DNA of 64,000 nucleotides from CAYTIB01 sp964437725 (GTDB lineage: Bacteria > UBA8248 > JACPRG01 > G963555815): contig CAYTIB010000036.1 of NCBI GenBank assembly GCA_964437725.1, positions 62,001 to 126,000 on the forward strand, written 5' to 3'. Of this stretch, positions 51,767-60,697 are shown in pieces. The notes beneath the pieces were generated by a model. That model was not told where the DNA came from. It ran no database searches and saw only the letters and a program-made list of their open reading frames with translations. The first letter of the stretch is position 1. Every line of letters starts with the position of its first letter. The translations under genes and the position numbers were made by a program.

Positions 51767-54223
51767 CTATGCTTGGGCTTCCTGTAAATCGTTGATGACC
51801 AGTTCTTTCTCTTCGAAGACGAACGTGTCGTTTTCCAAAGTCACCCGTATATGGCCGGCCTCAGTGAAACGTCCTCGCAAAACCTCCTCAGACAACGGAT
51901 CCTCTATGTAGGTTTGAATGGTTCGCTTTAGTTCCCGCGCACCAAACTTTGGGTCGTAACCGAGGTTGGATAACTTTTCCTTCGCATCATTTCCGAGCTC
52001 GATGGTGAGTCCTCGTTCAATCAACTGTTTGTTCAACCGGTCCACCATGAGATCTACAATTTCCAGGATATGATCGCGCGAAAGTGGGTGGAAGATAACT
52101 TCAGAATCCAAACGATTTAAAAATTCTGGATTGAAGGTGCGACGCGTTTCGGTGCGCATTACACCTTTGAAACGCTCAGTTCTTGCTTCAGAGTCCCCCT
52201 CTTCCTCCTTATGGAAGCCCATGGAAGTTGCACGTTCAATATCTCGACTACTTAGGTTAGAGGTCATTACCAAGACTACATTTCGGAAGTCAACATGACG
52301 CCCAAAACTATCGGTAAGTTGACCTTCGTCCATTACCTGTAGCATCAAATGGAAGACGTCTGGATGAGCCTTTTCGATCTCATCTAAGAGGACAACTGCG
52401 TAGGGTTGACGTCTCACCCGTTCAGTTAATTGACCCCCTTCCTCGTATCCAACATACCCGGGAGGTGCACCAGTAAGGCGGGAGACATTAAATCTTTCCA
52501 TATACTCAGACATATCTACACGGATTAAAGCCTGCTCGTCACCGAAAAGGAACTCAGCCAGAGCGCGGCAAAGCTCCGTTTTTCCCACCCCGGTGGGTCC
52601 AAGGAGAAGGAACGACCCGATAGGACGATTAGGTGATTTCAGGCCGGCCCGCGAGCGCCGTGTGGCCTTGGTGATCACTGAAATAGCCTCATCTTGGCCG
52701 ACAATGCGCTTGTGCAGTTCGTCCTCCATGTGAAGCAATCTTTCGCTTTCTCCCTCTTCGATTTTAGTAAGAGGTATCCCTGTCATTCTGGAGACGACAA
52801 AGGACACATCCTCATCTGTGACTACCGTTTCGTCATCTCGTTGCGATTCTTCCCAGGCTTGCTTTTGGTCATTGAGTTGCTGGCGAATTTCTTCCTCCTG
52901 GTCGCGGAGATTGACAGCATCTTCAAAATTTTGCTCTTCAATGTGGGCACGTTTTTCCCGAACCACCTCTTCTACACGACGTTGAAGGTCCCGGACGTCT
53001 TGGGGGTAAGTAACTTTTGCGAGACGAACTCGAGAACCGGCCTCGTCCAATACGTCTATGGCTTTGTCTGGTAAATAGCGGTCGGAAATATACCGATTCG
53101 ACAATCGGACGGATTCAACAATGGCTTGTTCGGTGAACTTTGCCCGGTGGTGGTGTTCGTACTTGTGCTTGAGGCCCTGAAGAATCAGGATGGTTTCGTC
53201 CACTGTTGGTGGGTTCACCATGATAGGCTGAAAACGCCTTTCTAGGGCCCCGTTTTTCTCAATATGCTTTCGGTATTCGTCAAGCGTAGTTGCGCCTATA
53301 CACTGAAGCTCGCCGCGGGATAGGGCAGGCTTGAGCATATTCGAGGCGTCGATGGACCCCTCGGCTGCTCCGGCCCCTACGAGTGTATGTAGTTCGTCGA
53401 TGAAGATGATTACATTTTCCGATTGTGTAATCTCCTTCATGATGGCCTTCAGCCGAGCTTCAAATTGTCCTCGATACTTTGTCCCAGCAACTAGGGCACC
53501 CAGGTCAAGGGCGACCACTCGCTTTTCATAAAGTACTTGGGGGACTTCGCGTGCGACGATGAGTTGTGCTAGTCCTTCGACAATTGCTGTTTTACCTACA
53601 CCAGGCTCTCCGATTAGGACCGGGTTGTTCTTAGTCCTTCGGCTTAGAATCTGGATGACCCTATCAATTTCGTCATCACGGCCGATAACCGGATCCAGTT
53701 TGTCTTCGACAGCAAGATCCGTTAGATCACGCCCAAACTCATCTAGCGACGGTGTTTTACTCTTTTCCTTGGTACGGCGTGATGTCGGCTCGCGCAATAG
53801 GTTTAGGGTTTGTTCCCGTGTTTGCTGAAGTTTGATTCCGAGGCCGTCGAGAATCTTGGCAGCTAAACCGTCTTTTTCCCGAATGAGTCCCAGAAGGAGG
53901 TGCTCGGTCCCAATGTAATTATGGCCCATCAACCTTGCCTCTTCTACGGCATATTCGAGAACTTTCTTGGCTTTTGGGGTAAAGGGAATGTCACCTTCCA
54001 CGGCACTGGTCAGACTCTTCGGAAGATTACGCTCTACTTCTGCACGGATCTTCTTGTTGTCCTGATCGACTTTTTGGAGGACCGCAATTGCTATACCTCC
54101 CCCATCTTTCAAAATTCCTAAAAGAATGTGTTCCGTTCCAAGGTATTCATGGCGGTAGCGTTCGGCCTCCTCGCGAGCGAGGATAATGACCTTTCGCGCG
54201 CGTTCTGTAAACCGCTTAAACAT
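51767..54223 (-). CDS. clpC: ATP-dependent Clp protease ATP-binding subunit ClpC
   Basis: An Hsp100 unfoldase that feeds substrates to ClpP. The 818-residue protein has two N-terminal Clp repeats (residues 1-145), AAA domain 1 with Walker A GEPGVGKT (205-212), a middle domain with a UVR-like segment near 435, AAA domain 2 with Walker A GPTGVGKT near 540, and a D2-small domain. The UVR segment and middle domain length mark it as ClpC rather than ClpA or ClpB. The CtsR-McsA-McsB genes that accompany clpC in Firmicutes are absent. It lies 15 bp after lolD. Confidence 0.95.
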   Translation of the reverse strand: MFKRFTERARKVIILAREEAERYRHEYLGTEHILLGILKDGGGIAIAVLQKVDQDNKKIRAEVERNLPKSLTSAVEGDIPFTPKAKKVLEYAVEEARLMGHNYIGTEHLLLGLIREKDGLAAKILDGLGIKLQQTREQTLNLLREPTSRRTKEKSKTPSLDEFGRDLTDLAVEDKLDPVIGRDDEIDRVIQILSRRTKNNPVLIGEPGVGKTAIVEGLAQLIVAREVPQVLYEKRVVALDLGALVAGTKYRGQFEARLKAIMKEITQSENVIIFIDELHTLVGAGAAEGSIDASNMLKPALSRGELQCIGATTLDEYRKHIEKNGALERRFQPIMVNPPTVDETILILQGLKHKYEHHHRAKFTEQAIVESVRLSNRYISDRYLPDKAIDVLDEAGSRVRLAKVTYPQDVRDLQRRVEEVVREKRAHIEEQNFEDAVNLRDQEEEIRQQLNDQKQAWEESQRDDETVVTDEDVSFVVSRMTGIPLTKIEEGESERLLHMEDELHKRIVGQDEAISVITKATRRSRAGLKSPNRPIGSFLLLGPTGVGKTELCRALAEFLFGDEQALIRVDMSEYMERFNVSRLTGAPPGYVGYEEGGQLTERVRRQPYAVVLLDEIEKAHPDVFHLMLQVMDEGQLTDSFGRHVDFRNVVLVMTSNLSSRDIERATSMGFHKEEEGDSEARTERFKGVMRTETRRTFNPEFLNRLDSEVIFHPLSRDHILEIVDLMVDRLNKQLIERGLTIELGNDAKEKLSNLGYDPKFGARELKRTIQTYIEDPLSEEVLRGRFTEAGHIRVTLENDTFVFEEKELVINDLQEAQA

Positions 54224-54238
54224 AAGTTAGACCCCCGC

Positions 54239-54949
54239 TCAGATTACGTGCGTTTCTAATCTTCCTTCGGAGATGCGCACCACGCGTTCCATTTGGCGCG
54301 CCAAACGGTCGTTATGGGTTGCTACCAAAAAACTTGCTCCCAATTCTTGGTTAATCTTAACCAGGAGTTCATGAATCTCTTCGCCCGTGCGTTCATCCAA
54401 GTTCCCCGTAGGCTCGTCCGCCAGTATCACGTCCGGTTTGTTTATCAGGGCTCGCGCGACTGCAACCCGCTGTTGTTCCCCACCTGAAAGCTTACCTGGC
54501 TTGTGGTGTAATCTGTTGCTGAGCCCTACCTTCTGCAACAAATCCGTTGCTCGACCTTGAGACTTCGATTTTACGTCTCCACCTATGAGGGCAGGCATCA
54601 TCACGTTTTCAAGTGCAGTGAATTCAGCAAGTAGGTGATGAAATTGGAAGACAAAACCGACAGTCCGATTCCGCAACCTCGCCAATGATGCTCTGTTCAA
54701 TGCATAGATGTCACTTCCGCCGCATACAACACGACCCCCGGTTGGCCGGTCAAGCCCACCAAGGATTTGTAGGAGGGTACTCTTTCCGACCCCCGAAGCT
54801 CCCATGACTCCAACCATTTCACCTTTCTGAAGCCTCAGGTCAACGCCGCGCAGGACAGATACAACTCCATGACTGCCATGGAAGTCCTTCCGCAACCCCT
54901 CTGTTTGCAGTACAGGCAGTGTTTCGCTCCCTTTAGTTACCTCATTCAT
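54239..54949 (-). CDS. lolD: Lipoprotein-releasing ABC transporter ATPase LolD
   Basis: The ATPase of LolCDE, which releases lipoproteins from the inner membrane for outer-membrane delivery. Walker A is GASGVGKST, the signature is LSGGEQQR and Walker B is VILADEPTGNLD. ATG 54949 (236 residues) overlaps the lolC stop by eight bases; the longer frame to 55024 is inside lolC and lacks support. The partner permease is directly upstream, which separates it from FtsE or MacB-type paralogues. Confidence 0.93.
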   Translation of the reverse strand: MNEVTKGSETLPVLQTEGLRKDFHGSHGVVSVLRGVDLRLQKGEMVGVMGASGVGKSTLLQILGGLDRPTGGRVVCGGSDIYALNRASLARLRNRTVGFVFQFHHLLAEFTALENVMMPALIGGDVKSKSQGRATDLLQKVGLSNRLHHKPGKLSGGEQQRVAVARALINKPDVILADEPTGNLDERTGEEIHELLVKINQELGASFLVATHNDRLARQMERVVRISEGRLETHVI

Positions 54950-56207
54950 ACCGCAGGGCCTCAGCGGGGTCAACCCGTGATGCCTTCCAAGCGGGATATA
55001 GGGTTGCCAAAGAACACAGAGCAAACGCGACTCCCACGATCAGGGCCACATCTCCACTTCGCACGTCAACAGGGAGTCGATCAATAAGATAGACGCTACC
55101 CTGGAAAATTTCAAGGCCAAACCATCTTTCCAACAACTCTGCAATATCCGGTAATCTTAATGCGAGCAAAATTCCCCCGACCATTCCTAGAAGAGTGCCT
55201 ACTGCACCGACGGCTATACCCTCCATCATAAATATCTTGAGAATGCTAATATTTGTGGCTCCCATGGATTTCAGGATTGCGATGTCTCGCCCTTTTTCCT
55301 TAACCACCATGACCAAGGTGGCTATGATGCTAAATGTGGCGACCAGAGTAATGAGTAGCAAGATAATAAACATGACAATTTTTTCTGTCCGAAGTGCTGC
55401 AAAAAGATTGGCGTGCATTTGCATCCAATCTTGTGTCCAGAACGGAAACCCTAGCTTTTCTTGAATCTTATCTGATATCTTGCGAGCCTCATAAAGTTGA
55501 GTAACACGGACCTCAATGGCCGAAGCAGCATCGCCCAGCTCGAAAAATTTTTGAGCCTGGCGAATTGAAATCAACGCCAAGTTATTGTCGTAAACGTAAT
55601 ACCCAGAATCGAAGATCCCGACTACGCGGAATTTTCGAGCTTTAGGAATCAATCCCGCAGCAGTAATCCGGCCCATAGGCGAAACCACGACCACCTTGCT
55701 ACCCAACTTGACACCCAGAAACCTAGCGAGACGGTGTCCGAGGATGATAGTTGCCTGTTGAGTCTGATTGGGACCTTGGAAAGTTTTGTTCAAATCTCTT
55801 AGATGGCCCTGGGTCAAACGAAGTGAGAGGTCGGTCACTTTTGGTTCTAAGGAAGGATCTACGCCCCTCAGAACGATACCCGTTACACCGTCTTTTGAAC
55901 GTAAAAGAATTGGATTTACCACATAGGGGGCCGCGAAGCTTATCCCCTTTATCGCCTTCACTTTGGAAACGACACTTTGGTAATTACGAATTGGGCCTTG
56001 AAAACTGTGAATCAGGATATGTGCCTGCCCACTTAAGATTTTTTTCTGAAGGGACTGGTGAAATCCGGTCATGACTCCAACCACACAAATCAGTGTGGCG
56101 ACGCCAAGCATGACGCCCATCGCAGAAATCCAAGTTCCTACCGAGATCAGATGGCCTGTGCGCTTTGATCGGAGGTAACGAAGGCCGACCCAGAGCTCAT
56201 ACCCCAA
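54942..56207 (-). CDS. lolC: Lipoprotein-releasing ABC transporter permease LolC/LolE
   Basis: An inner-membrane permease with four spans: one N-terminal span (HLISVGTWISAMGVMLGVATLICVV, read in parts), a large periplasmic domain of about 220 residues, and three C-terminal FtsX-type spans. TTG 56207 (421 residues) was chosen because GGGGAG lies seven bases upstream and it gives the usual E-L-W-V-G-L-R-Y-L-R start; it overlaps lysS by 11 bases. Only one permease gene is present, so a homodimeric LolC/E (as LolF-type systems use) is possible. Confidence 0.92.
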   Translation of the reverse strand: MGYELWVGLRYLRSKRTGHLISVGTWISAMGVMLGVATLICVVGVMTGFHQSLQKKILSGQAHILIHSFQGPIRNYQSVVSKVKAIKGISFAAPYVVNPILLRSKDGVTGIVLRGVDPSLEPKVTDLSLRLTQGHLRDLNKTFQGPNQTQQATIILGHRLARFLGVKLGSKVVVVSPMGRITAAGLIPKARKFRVVGIFDSGYYVYDNNLALISIRQAQKFFELGDAASAIEVRVTQLYEARKISDKIQEKLGFPFWTQDWMQMHANLFAALRTEKIVMFIILLLITLVATFSIIATLVMVVKEKGRDIAILKSMGATNISILKIFMMEGIAVGAVGTLLGMVGGILLALRLPDIAELLERWFGLEIFQGSVYLIDRLPVDVRSGDVALIVGVAFALCSLATLYPAWKASRVDPAEALRYE

Positions 56208-57744
56208 GGGGGTTCTCCCCGCTTTTGGATTCACTAGCCTGCGGGCCTGCCGCAGGTTCCTCGTTGAAAATCTCCTTGCGCAGCTGCGGAAAGAAGATTA
56301 CATCTCGGATGGATTGCTGTTGGGTCAACAGCATAACAAGTCGGTCAATGCCAATTCCACACCCGGACGTAGGAGGCATGCCATATTCAAGTGCACGCAG
56401 GTAATCGTGATCCATCATTTGAGCCTCTTCATCTCCCATCTCGCGTTGACGAACCTGGTCTTCGAAGAGTTCTCGCTGAATGTCAGGATCGTTGAGTTCA
56501 GAATATGCATTGCCGATTTCCCGCCCTCCAATGAAAAGCTCAAAACGTTCGGCGATCTCCGGATTGTCTTCTCGCTGTTTAGCCAAGGGAGAGACGTCTC
56601 GTGGGTAATCGAAAAGGAAAGTTGGTTGGACCAATTTTGGTTCCACTGCAAATTCGAGTATCTTGTTGAGGACCTTGCCGTACCCATGGTGGTGTGAGAC
56701 GTCGATCCCATTTTTTTCTGCCCAAAAGCGAGACGAGGCCTCATCTACTAAGTCAGTGTCCGCCATGCCTACTCCTTGAAGAGCTTCTCTAAGTGACAGG
56801 CGTTGCCAAGGCGGCGACAAATCAATTTCCTGACTGTCCCAATCGACTTTGCGTGTTCCCAAAACTTCATCCACAACAGCAACGAGTACTGTCTCCACTA
56901 GCTCCATCATGTCGGAATAATCTGCGTAAGCCATGTAAAATTCGAGCATGGTAAACTCAGGGTTGTGCTCGGTTGAGATCCCCTCATTACGAAAATTGCG
57001 GTTAACTTCGAACACTCGATCGATTCCGCCCACCACTAAGCGTTTGAGGTAAAGTTCCGGTGCTACCCGAAGGTAGAGAGTCATGTCTAATGCGTTGTGT
57101 TGGGTAACAAAGGGCCGTGCCGTTGCACCCCCCACGATGGGTTGCATCATCGGTGTCTCCACTTCGACAAAACCTCTGTGGGTGAGCTGACTGCGAAGGC
57201 TTTGAATAATCAGTGATCGTGAACGGAAGACCTCTCGAACCTCAGGGTTCATCAGTAGATCAACATATCGTTGTCGATACCGAGTTTCTACATCTTTGAG
57301 CCCATGCCATTTTTCAGGTAGTGGTCGCAGGGACTTCGTGAGCAGTGATACCTCGTCGGCGGCTATAGAGAGTTCACCACGACGGGTCTTAGTGATAAAG
57401 CCACGGATACCAATGAAATCCCCTATATCAAGTGATTGCAAGAATGTGTATGTTGCCTCCCCGAGTCGTTTTTTGTCGGCCAATACCTGAATTTTCCCCG
57501 TTCCGTCGCGAATATCACAGAAGGTTAGTTTACCTTGTCCCCTTTTTGCCATCAGGCGTCCGCCCAGCGTTTGTTTCTGGGGTTCGGATTCCAGTTTTTC
57601 TCGATCTAGACTCCCGAGTGTTTCAATCACTTCCGCGATCTGAGCCGTAATGGGGAAGCGGTTGACGAACGGGTTGATTCCCTCGTGGCGTAGTTGTTCG
57701 ATTTTTTGGCGCCGCTGTGTCCGAAGAGGATGAGCTTCATCCAT
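56197..57744 (-). CDS. lysS: Lysyl-tRNA synthetase, class II
   Basis: Charges tRNA-Lys. The 515-residue protein has an N-terminal OB-fold anticodon domain (GGRLMAKRGQGKLTF) and a class II core. Motif 1 is near GFVEVETP, motif 2 is FRNEGISTEHNPEFTMLE and motif 3 is GCGIGIDRLVMLL. ATG 57744 has AAGGG eight bases upstream; an upstream frame to 57795 is not conserved. A 132-bp gap separates it from prfB. Confidence 0.96.
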   Translation of the reverse strand: MDEAHPLRTQRRQKIEQLRHEGINPFVNRFPITAQIAEVIETLGSLDREKLESEPQKQTLGGRLMAKRGQGKLTFCDIRDGTGKIQVLADKKRLGEATYTFLQSLDIGDFIGIRGFITKTRRGELSIAADEVSLLTKSLRPLPEKWHGLKDVETRYRQRYVDLLMNPEVREVFRSRSLIIQSLRSQLTHRGFVEVETPMMQPIVGGATARPFVTQHNALDMTLYLRVAPELYLKRLVVGGIDRVFEVNRNFRNEGISTEHNPEFTMLEFYMAYADYSDMMELVETVLVAVVDEVLGTRKVDWDSQEIDLSPPWQRLSLREALQGVGMADTDLVDEASSRFWAEKNGIDVSHHHGYGKVLNKILEFAVEPKLVQPTFLFDYPRDVSPLAKQREDNPEIAERFELFIGGREIGNAYSELNDPDIQRELFEDQVRQREMGDEEAQMMDHDYLRALEYGMPPTSGCGIGIDRLVMLLTQQQSIRDVIFFPQLRKEIFNEEPAAGPQASESKSGENPLGV

Positions 57745-57876
57745 GATTTGAACCCTTTTTAAGACTAGTCGTGATAAACGAAGAAAACGGACCATGGTGG
57801 GTAATTAAACCCGTCGTCCACTTCGCAGTTGATAGTAGGTATTTGGTCAAAACTAGAGCGGACCACAATCAATTCA

Positions 57877-58984
57877 TTAGTCACTTTCCTGAGATTCCAT
57901 TAAAAAGGCCTCCATGAATTTGTCCAAATCCCCATCCAAAACACCTTCGACGTTCCCTATCTCAATATTGGTTCTGTGGTCTTTGACCATTTGATAGGGG
58001 TGGAGGACGTAGGAACGGATTTGGCTGCCGAAAGCAATTTGTTTTTTTCCACTATTGATTGCTTCGAACTCTTCTTCTTTCTTCTGACGTTCTAGGTCAA
58101 ACAGCCTGGCGCGAAGAACCTTCATGGCCATTGATTTGTTCTTGTGTTGCGATCGTTCGTTTTGACAGGAGACAACGATCCCGGAAGGGAGGTGCGTGAT
58201 TCGAACAGCCGAATCCGTGACGTTGACGTGCTGACCGCCCGCACCGCTACTTCGAAAGGTGTCGATCTTTAGGTCGGTTTCGTTGATATCGATTTTGATA
58301 TCGTCTGAGACTTCTGGGTAGACGAACACTGAAGCGAAAGAGGTGTGCCTCCGTTTAGATGCATCGAAAGGTGAAATACGGACTAGACGGTGAACACCGA
58401 TCTCAGATCGTAGGTAACCGTAGGCAAACGGACCGTTGACCTCGAAAGTTGCGCTCTTGATACCCGCCTCCTCGGCAGTTAGCAAATCGATTGTTTCGGT
58501 CTTGCAATTCTGACGCTCGGCCCATCGGAGGTACATTCGCATAAGCATTTGCGCCCAGTCTTGGGATTCGGTTCCACCCGCACCTGCATTAATATGAACA
58601 ATGGCATTGCCTTCATCATGTTCCCCGCTCAACATTAGGCGAAACTCGATTTTCACGAGATCTTGAGAAAGGTTTTTCACGTCTTTCTCAATTTCGGCTA
58701 TCTCTCTCGATACGCCTTCCTCCTCGGCCAAGAGTTCCATCAATTCTCGTGCGTCCGCTAATCGTTGGCTGAGAGACTTCCACTCATCGACGACATTGGC
58801 CAGCGTGGCACGAAGTTGGAGGGTGCTTTGGGCAGAGTCTGGATCATCCCAAAAACCCTCTTGGCTGATTTTTTTGTCTAGCTGTTCGAGCTCTTGTTCC
58901 TTAGAGGTCAGGTCAAAGACGACCTCGAACAGTTTCCAGGCGGTTGGTAATGCTTTTGAGTTGGTTATTAATCTCGGAATTCAT
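57877..58984 (-). CDS. prfB: Peptide chain release factor 2 with programmed +1 frameshift
   Basis: Recognises UAA and UGA stop codons. Translation starts at ATG 58984 with GGAGG seven bases upstream and reads 22 codons, then CTT followed by an in-frame TGA (58915-58913). Shifting +1 at CTT-T-GAC opens the rest, giving about 368 residues. The tripeptide anticodon SPF is in RISPFDASKRR and the catalytic GGQ in SGAGGQHVNV. The site matches the autoregulatory frameshift known in most bacterial prfB genes. The downstream frame alone would show as a 288-residue ORF from 58743. Confidence 0.95.
58913..58925 (-). promoter_or_regulatory. prfB +1 frameshift site (CTT TGA C)
   Basis: On the minus strand a GAGGT Shine-Dalgarno-like element is followed after three bases by CTT TGA C, the classic layout that promotes +1 slippage when RF2 is scarce. 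Confidence 0.9.
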
Positions 58985-59041
58985 GCTTAATCCTCCAAGT
59001 ACAAGTGACCTTCTCTGTCTAAGTGATTTCGTTTGGAGATC

Positions 59042-60697
59042 TCACTTTGTAGTTTGTGATTTGCAACCGGTTTGTTCGCCGGCCCACCAGGCCCATCCTA
59101 ACCCCATAAAGGTAATAGCTGCACAAAGATATGCAAAAATATCCCCATAACGTGCGTAAAAGGTCAATCCTTTTAATCCCGGGGTACCCGGATGGACCGA
59201 TGTTACCACGCCGGTTCGGACAAAGAGCATAGTTGTATTTCGAATCCGGCCAGTTGGGTCGACTACCCCGGTAATACCCGTATTAGCGGCGCGGACCAGA
59301 GGAACACGATTTTCCACGGCGCGGACAGCCGCGATAGCTATGTGCTGAAATGGAGCTGCACTGTGACCAAACCAAGCATCGTTAGTAATGTTTACAAGCA
59401 TCCGTGCCCCGTCTCGAACAAATTTTCGCACCTCGTTAGCAAAAATCATCTCGTAACATATTAGAACGCTGAAAGGTGCTTTAGTATGCCGAAATATTGT
59501 CCTTCGATTCCCAGGTTCAAAGTCGCCGATTCCTGAGACCATCTTTCGAATGAACGGGAAAAACCTTTTGAATGGAACAAATTCACCGTATGGCACAAGG
59601 TGCATCTTGTCATATTGCCCGTCCACTTTCTTTTCAGGAGTCACACGAAAGGCGCTGTTGAGTAATCTGTATTCCCGGTTGCGGATTGTGGTCGTGAGGA
59701 CTCCCAAGAGTAGGGGTGTGTCTACGTCAGCGGACAGGTTTAAAAGCATCTGGCGGTGGGTTTTGTCTCGGTAGAAGAAGATTGGAGCTGCAGTTTCCGG
59801 CCAAACTATTAAGTCTGGATTATTCCGCGCGTATTTATGAGTCAAATCCCGGTAAACATTGAGCGTTTTTTTTCGGTATCTTTCGTCCCATTTTAAGTCC
59901 TGTGGTATGTTCCCCTGGAGCAATGCCACTCGCATTGTGCGGTCCGGACGTTGATCCTCAGTGGTTGCAAAAGTTTCGAGGCGCGAGATCCCGTATAGTA
60001 AAGTCGTTGTCACGAGACTAGCTGTCACAATGAGAGCCCATAAGCAAAACCGAGTATCCGATTTCGATCCTCCCAAAGAGTATTTGTGAAAGGCGGTCCA
60101 GAGCGTTGTGTTCACCAAGACCAGTAGGAAGCTTACTCCGTAAAATCCTGTGATATCCGAAATTTGAAGTACTGATAACCAGCGGTATTGCGAATACCCC
60201 AAAGAGGCCCAGGGAAAACCTGTGAAAAGGTGCGAACGTACAAGCTCTAGGGAAACCCATAGAAATGGGGCCACAATCCACTTCAAGCGTATGCTCTTTT
60301 GGCCAATAAAGCAGAGTAGCGAACAAAATCCAGCGAGGAAAAGACTTACGTAGGCGGCCAGGGATAGCATCAAAAACCATGCGACGGGCAGGGGTAGACC
60401 TCCAAATCGTGTCATGGTGATCGTGACCCAGGACAGGATGCCCGCGTAACCGATCATTCCTGAGAGGCCTCCGATCCAGAAGGCGGCACTAGGAGAGGTC
60501 CCCTCTATGGCAGCCAAAAGTGGAATCAAAGCAAACCATGCGATAGCAGTAAGATCGAATTTTGGGAAACATAAAATCAGGAGTATTCCGGAGAAGATAG
60601 CTAAGATAATTCTACCTGTACCTACAACTCGGAATAAGCGCTTTCCGCGATCCCCTGCACGGAATGCTCTAAGCTGGGGATTTGTGTGTGGTTTCAC
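59042..60697 (-). CDS. lnt: Apolipoprotein N-acyltransferase Lnt
   Basis: An inner-membrane nitrilase-fold enzyme that adds the third acyl chain to lipoproteins, which is needed for Lol-dependent sorting. The 551-residue protein has six to seven N-terminal membrane spans (to about residue 235) and a periplasmic nitrilase domain. The catalytic Glu is in VWPETAAP, the Lys in YDKMHLVPYGEFVPF and the Cys in ICYEMIF. A C-terminal span anchors the end. It starts at GTG overlapping the uvrC stop by four bases and precedes prfB. Confidence 0.95.
   Translation of the reverse strand: MKPHTNPQLRAFRAGDRGKRLFRVVGTGRIILAIFSGILLILCFPKFDLTAIAWFALIPLLAAIEGTSPSAAFWIGGLSGMIGYAGILSWVTITMTRFGGLPLPVAWFLMLSLAAYVSLFLAGFCSLLCFIGQKSIRLKWIVAPFLWVSLELVRSHLFTGFPWASLGYSQYRWLSVLQISDITGFYGVSFLLVLVNTTLWTAFHKYSLGGSKSDTRFCLWALIVTASLVTTTLLYGISRLETFATTEDQRPDRTMRVALLQGNIPQDLKWDERYRKKTLNVYRDLTHKYARNNPDLIVWPETAAPIFFYRDKTHRQMLLNLSADVDTPLLLGVLTTTIRNREYRLLNSAFRVTPEKKVDGQYDKMHLVPYGEFVPFKRFFPFIRKMVSGIGDFEPGNRRTIFRHTKAPFSVLICYEMIFANEVRKFVRDGARMLVNITNDAWFGHSAAPFQHIAIAAVRAVENRVPLVRAANTGITGVVDPTGRIRNTTMLFVRTGVVTSVHPGTPGLKGLTFYARYGDIFAYLCAAITFMGLGWAWWAGEQTGCKSQTTK

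Noticed and set aside
57745..57876. A lysS promoter in the prfB-lysS gap
   Set aside because: A TTGACC on the minus strand has no -10 element at acceptable spacing, so I could not support a promoter call.
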